64,000 nucleotides of DNA from Pratylenchus scribneri (lineage: Eukaryota; Nematoda; Chromadorea; Rhabditida; Pratylenchidae): contig JAQSEB010000035.1 of the NCBI GenBank assembly GCA_030063045.1, positions 186,001 through 250,000 on the forward strand, given 5' to 3'. The position numbers and the translations under genes were made by a program. Under the pieces are notes generated by a model, which was given only the letters and a program-made list of their open reading frames with translations, did no database searches and had not been told where the DNA came from. Below are positions 60,935-64,000 of the stretch, piece after piece. Each line of letters begins with the position of its first letter. Position 1 is the stretch's first letter.

Positions 60935-62520
60935 TTATTTTGTTAATGTTTGTACTGCCGGAGTCACGTTATTCCACTTTTCGAGTCTAAACATTGCCAA
61001 CATTGCTTTTCGATATTCCGCACTGAAAATGCCATTAAAATAGCCATAAAATTTAAAATACCTGCAAAAGAAAAGAACGGGTAAAGTGCTGGCTGCGGCC
61101 AAATTTGTTGCATATCCAAGAATATTGGCCATGAAAATATTTTCTCGATCGGTCAACACCAAAAGTGGGAGAATTAGACGGGCTGAACTGGCCAAGGACC
61201 AGCCAAAAACGGTGGTACACAAAATGAGTGTAATGGATTTGAGGATACGGCGAGTGAACAAAAATGATTGTTCCGCTTTGAAATATTCAAATTTAGGGTA
61301 AAATGGGTGGATTGGAACGAAAACGAACAATTGCCGGTGGCCACCTTTCGACGGACAACCATCCAAAGGGCCGCATAAACGGCAACGGTGATTGCATTGA
61401 GTAAAAATGCAGTGGTGAACATTTTATTATCGGCCCATCCTTGGTAACAGTCCACGTTGATTGTGCACATCACTTGCCTTCAATTTATTTATGTTACAGA
61501 TAATTTTGGGAATTGGCTAATTCCAGAATTAACAAGGGGCTGGGCTAGCTAATTTCGGGAATCTCGGCTTTTGAACATATTGGACCCGGAAGTAGGCTCA
61601 TTTGACAAGGCATGGTAAATTTACTCTATGAAATTTCAAATTCAGACTATTTTAAGTGCTTGTTAGTACATTTTCCGATGGATTCTTATCCCGTTTCCGG
61701 CGCCCACCTCTAGCCCTAATCCTAAACCGGTATGAAATTGAAATTTCATAGACTAAACAAACCATGCCAAATCGAAAAAGCTATTCTCGAGTCTGCAGAT
61801 GTCTAGAAGCCGAGATTCCCAAAATTAGCTGGACAACTCCCAGCTAATTCCCTGAAATTAGCCAATTTCCAGAATTATCTTTTACATATCCAATTAATGC
61901 CCTTCGTTCCCTTCCCAAATTCTTACAATTCCGAATACATATTGCAAACATGCCAACATATAAAGAGGCCAAAAAGTCCATAAAAAAGACTGGCCAAAAT
62001 CATGGCACATAAATAGGCCCATTTCTTCCTTCGTTTATGCCAAATTGGAGTGGCCACACTCAAAAGGCGATCGATGCCAACAAAAAGAGTGGAACACAGG
62101 GAAAGGGAAATGCCACATTGGAATGGATTGTTCCAGGAAACAATTGGCCAATGCCATGAAATTTTGGCCGCGAAGTGCCAAATAGAAAGTGACACTTGGC
62201 CCAAATTGGAAAAGGGCGGAGGAAAGGGCGCCGAAAGCGATTAACAAATTGAAAGGGCCATGAAGGGATCTGAGGAGGGAATCAACTCAAAAATCAAATT
62301 TTTAAAGAGAACTTTGTTCGAATTGTAAGCAAAATGAGGAGGAAATCAAAAGTCATTCCAATGATGGAAATAATCCATCGGAATCCATGTAAAATGATAA
62401 ATTCGGGCACAATTCCCGCATCTTTGTATATTTCATAAAACTAAATTTATCAAAAATTTAAATATTTTTGAGAAATATTTAGTTTACCGTTAAAATTGGT
62501 GCATTAGTTGATTGGGACAT
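60935..62520 (-). CDS. Srsx-type seven-transmembrane chemoreceptor
   Basis: Start at 62520 (MSQSTNAPILT), then an exon with FYEIYKDAGIVPEFIILHGF and a first helix (IISIIGMTFDFLLILLTIRT). Exons at 61923-62247 give SLHGPFNLLIAF, then a helix with SLCSTLFVGIDRLLSVATPI (TM3, DR-type end) and ILASLFYGLFGLFICWHVCN. After a repeat-bearing intron come VMCTINVDCYQGWADNK, a helix (AFLLNAITVAVYAALWMVVR), RRILKSITLILCTTVFGWSL (TM6), GYATNLAAASTLPVLFFCRY and FSAEYRKAML (TM7 and tail), ending at 60935. Same class and gene layout as the receptor at 50984-52857, although sequence similarity is low. Confidence 0.75.
61499..61880. repeat. foldback element, family B copy 2
   Basis: In the receptor intron. The left arm GATAATTTTGGGAATTGGCT to GGGAATCTCGGCTTTT returns inverted on the right (AGAAGCCGAGATTCCCAAAA to GCCAATTTCCAGAATTATC) over ~75 bases. 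The inner pairs CATGGTAAATTTACTCTATG and CATAGACTAAACAAACCATG also match. Confidence 0.85.
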
Positions 62521-63394
62521 TTTTTATTTAACATTAGCTGAAATGTGCAAGAAAAAGTGTATGAAAATGTTGGGGAGAAAAATAAATTTAATTATTTCCA
62601 ACAAATCATCTGGGACAGATTGTTAGTAGTAACTTATTTTCCAAGAAAGGCAGGTGCTTTTAAACAGCAATTTAAATTAAATTATAGATTGGATTGCTTC
62701 GTACGGAATGCTGTACATTTTTCACAAATAAAATTAATATTTAGGTTGTGCCATTCGCCATTTAAACTCCTCAAGAAAAGAAGGGGTAACGGGTAATAAT
62801 TATGGAGGTCGGCGGAAATACGAAACATATATTTACTATAATAAAATTAAAAATTTTAGCTTCTGTATTCAAACAAATATCAAAATTCGATGGCATTCTA
62901 TTTTTTATATTTCTATATTTTCCGATGTTTTCATCATCAAATCATTTTTGATGTCGTTTAGTTTGACAATGCTGGACATATGGAACTACGGTGTCAATGC
63001 GAATAATGCTTAAAGTCTTTTCCTATTCATCCTACTGACTGTACCCCCACTTTTTGCCTAATCAACCCTTCACTCTGTCAATCAAATATTGCTGCACACA
63101 TTTTTTTTGTGACTCCGGGCACTCTTACCTCAAACAACTTTAGTTTTACTTACAATTAGATTAGGACTAATATTCAGATGATAAAAATAGGTTCCCGAGA
63201 GTTTATAAATGTGAATTTTAGGGAAATATTTTTGGAACATATTCTCACAAATCTAAATCCAAAAAATGGGTTCATTCACACTCACAAATGAATTTATCGA
63301 GATTAAAAACAAATTTACTTAATTAATATCTTCAAATCACATTCCAAATTCCATTTAATCACTGCATTCAATTCAATTCATTTCTCAATCCAAT
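62521..63394. other. intergenic with a dispersed element
   Basis: Between the receptor start and the GST 3' end. Contains dispersed element copy 4 at 63015-63175; a short frame at 62545-62796 (+) has no recognisable protein. Confidence 0.45.
63015..63175 (+). repeat. dispersed element copy 4 (internally deleted)
   Basis: Starts GTCTTTTCCTATTCATCCTA, keeps GTCAATCAAATATTGC, lacks the middle, and ends GATTAGGACTAAT at about 63172. Confidence 0.65.
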
Positions 63395-64000
63395 TTATGC
63401 CTTTCTTTTGCTCAAATATTCCTTCAATGTTGGTTGGCCATAAACTCGGTCCACATATTCCACAATGGTTGGATATTTTCCGATGATTTCCTTCTCAATT
63501 TCCTTCAACATTCCAAGGAAATATGCAATCACAATGTCCACATAACTTATCCCAGAGGGAAGCATGAATCCGGAACCGGATTGGGCCAATATTTTCTCAT
63601 AAAGTGGCAAATGTTTGTCAATGCCCGGAAGGAAATGGTCCTTACGGAGTTGTTCCTAATTTTGAAGTTCAAATTAACAAAAAAAAATGAAATTTGCACC
63701 AAATTTCCTTCCTTAACAAATCCAAATTTGACGCGAACATATGGCCGAATTTCGAATCCCAAATCTTTGTGAAGGTCGGAAATTTCCGATGCTTTTGCCT
63801 CCTCCCATTCATCTTTTCCGGCCAATCCTGGAAAATAAGCCAAAAATTATCTTAATATGTAAAATTTGCCAAATTTCTTTGCCAAATATTTCATAATTGT
63901 GGAACTTTGGGCCAATTGTTTTCCATCGAATTCAAGCACAGGGACTTGTTGATAGAAGAATTCTAATTGAAAAGAGATGAATAATTGATTAATGCCATAG
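63395..64000 (-). CDS. sigma-class glutathione S-transferase, 3' part (5' end beyond window)
   Basis: Conjugates glutathione to electrophiles, or isomerises prostaglandins, in the cytosol. Exons read [20 protein letters not shown] then [11 protein letters not shown]: the thioredoxin-fold half, whose VPVLEFDG/QSxTI glutathione-binding motif is intact. [20 protein letters not shown] follows, then [34 protein letters not shown] and [20 protein letters not shown] (the C-terminal helical half with the N-capping Asp), ending [10 protein letters not shown] at 63395. The join KKFG/LAG has no GT donor and uses GC-AG. The catalytic Tyr lies upstream of position 64000 and cannot be checked. Length so far fits the ~205-residue family. 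Confidence 0.88.

Overview
The window reads as nuclear DNA of a plant-parasitic nematode, most likely a cyst nematode (Heterodera/Globodera group). The evidence is: many short GT-AG introns of about 40-55 bases, AT-rich intergenic DNA, genes with clear nematode orthologues (OSM-3 kinesin, MLC-3 myosin light chain, MLT-10-like moulting protein, Srsx-type chemoreceptors, sigma-class GST), and an intron-containing pdxS/SNZ1 gene for vitamin B6 synthesis. From memory, bacterial-type vitamin B6 genes have been reported in the soybean cyst nematode. Animals normally lack them.

Layout. 0.7-4.4 kb (-): OSM-3/KIF17 kinesin. 6.0-7.4 kb (+): TGN38/TGOLN2-like trans-Golgi membrane protein. 8.5-12.7 kb (-): shavenoid-like type I membrane protein and its probable cytoplasmic tail, as one or two genes. 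14.3-20.5 kb (-): long Ser/Pro-rich, coiled-coil protein I do not recognise. 23.4-25.2 kb (+): 2-hydroxyacid oxidase. 25.8-27.7 kb (+): single-EGF transmembrane protein. 28.8-30.1 kb (-): essential myosin light chain. 30.9-35.4 kb (+): ubiquitin-activating enzyme E1. 36.2-37.3 kb (-): a second single-EGF transmembrane protein, followed by an 83-residue secreted EGF-like protein. 40.0-42.2 kb (+): ligand-gated ion channel with an N-terminal ShK-type domain. 42.3-43.7 kb (+): C-terminal half of a leukotriene A4 hydrolase-type aminopeptidase without its HExxH site. 44.0-48.6 kb (-): MLT-10-like protein. 51.0-52.9 and 60.9-62.5 kb (-): two Srsx-type receptors. 55.0-56.4 kb (-): SNZ1 followed by a truncated SNO1. 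57.0-58.6 kb (-): copine-like double-C2 protein without a vWA domain. 60.0-60.6 kb (-): small secreted protein with an RQKR processing site. 63.4 kb to the end (-): sigma-class GST running off the window.

Mobile DNA is dense. I see a complete hAT-like element with an 8-bp target duplication (49.5-51.0 kb) carrying a nested foldback, several foldback (MITE-like) families mostly in introns, a four-copy dispersed element, two arrays of a related 30/31-bp minisatellite, and long poly-G tracts.

The most notable locus is the vitamin B6 pair. SNZ1 looks intact, with catalytic residues present and two spliceosomal introns. SNO1 keeps only its first ~65 residues, before a transposon end replaces the rest. 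The pair keeps the bacterial pdxS-pdxT order and strand.
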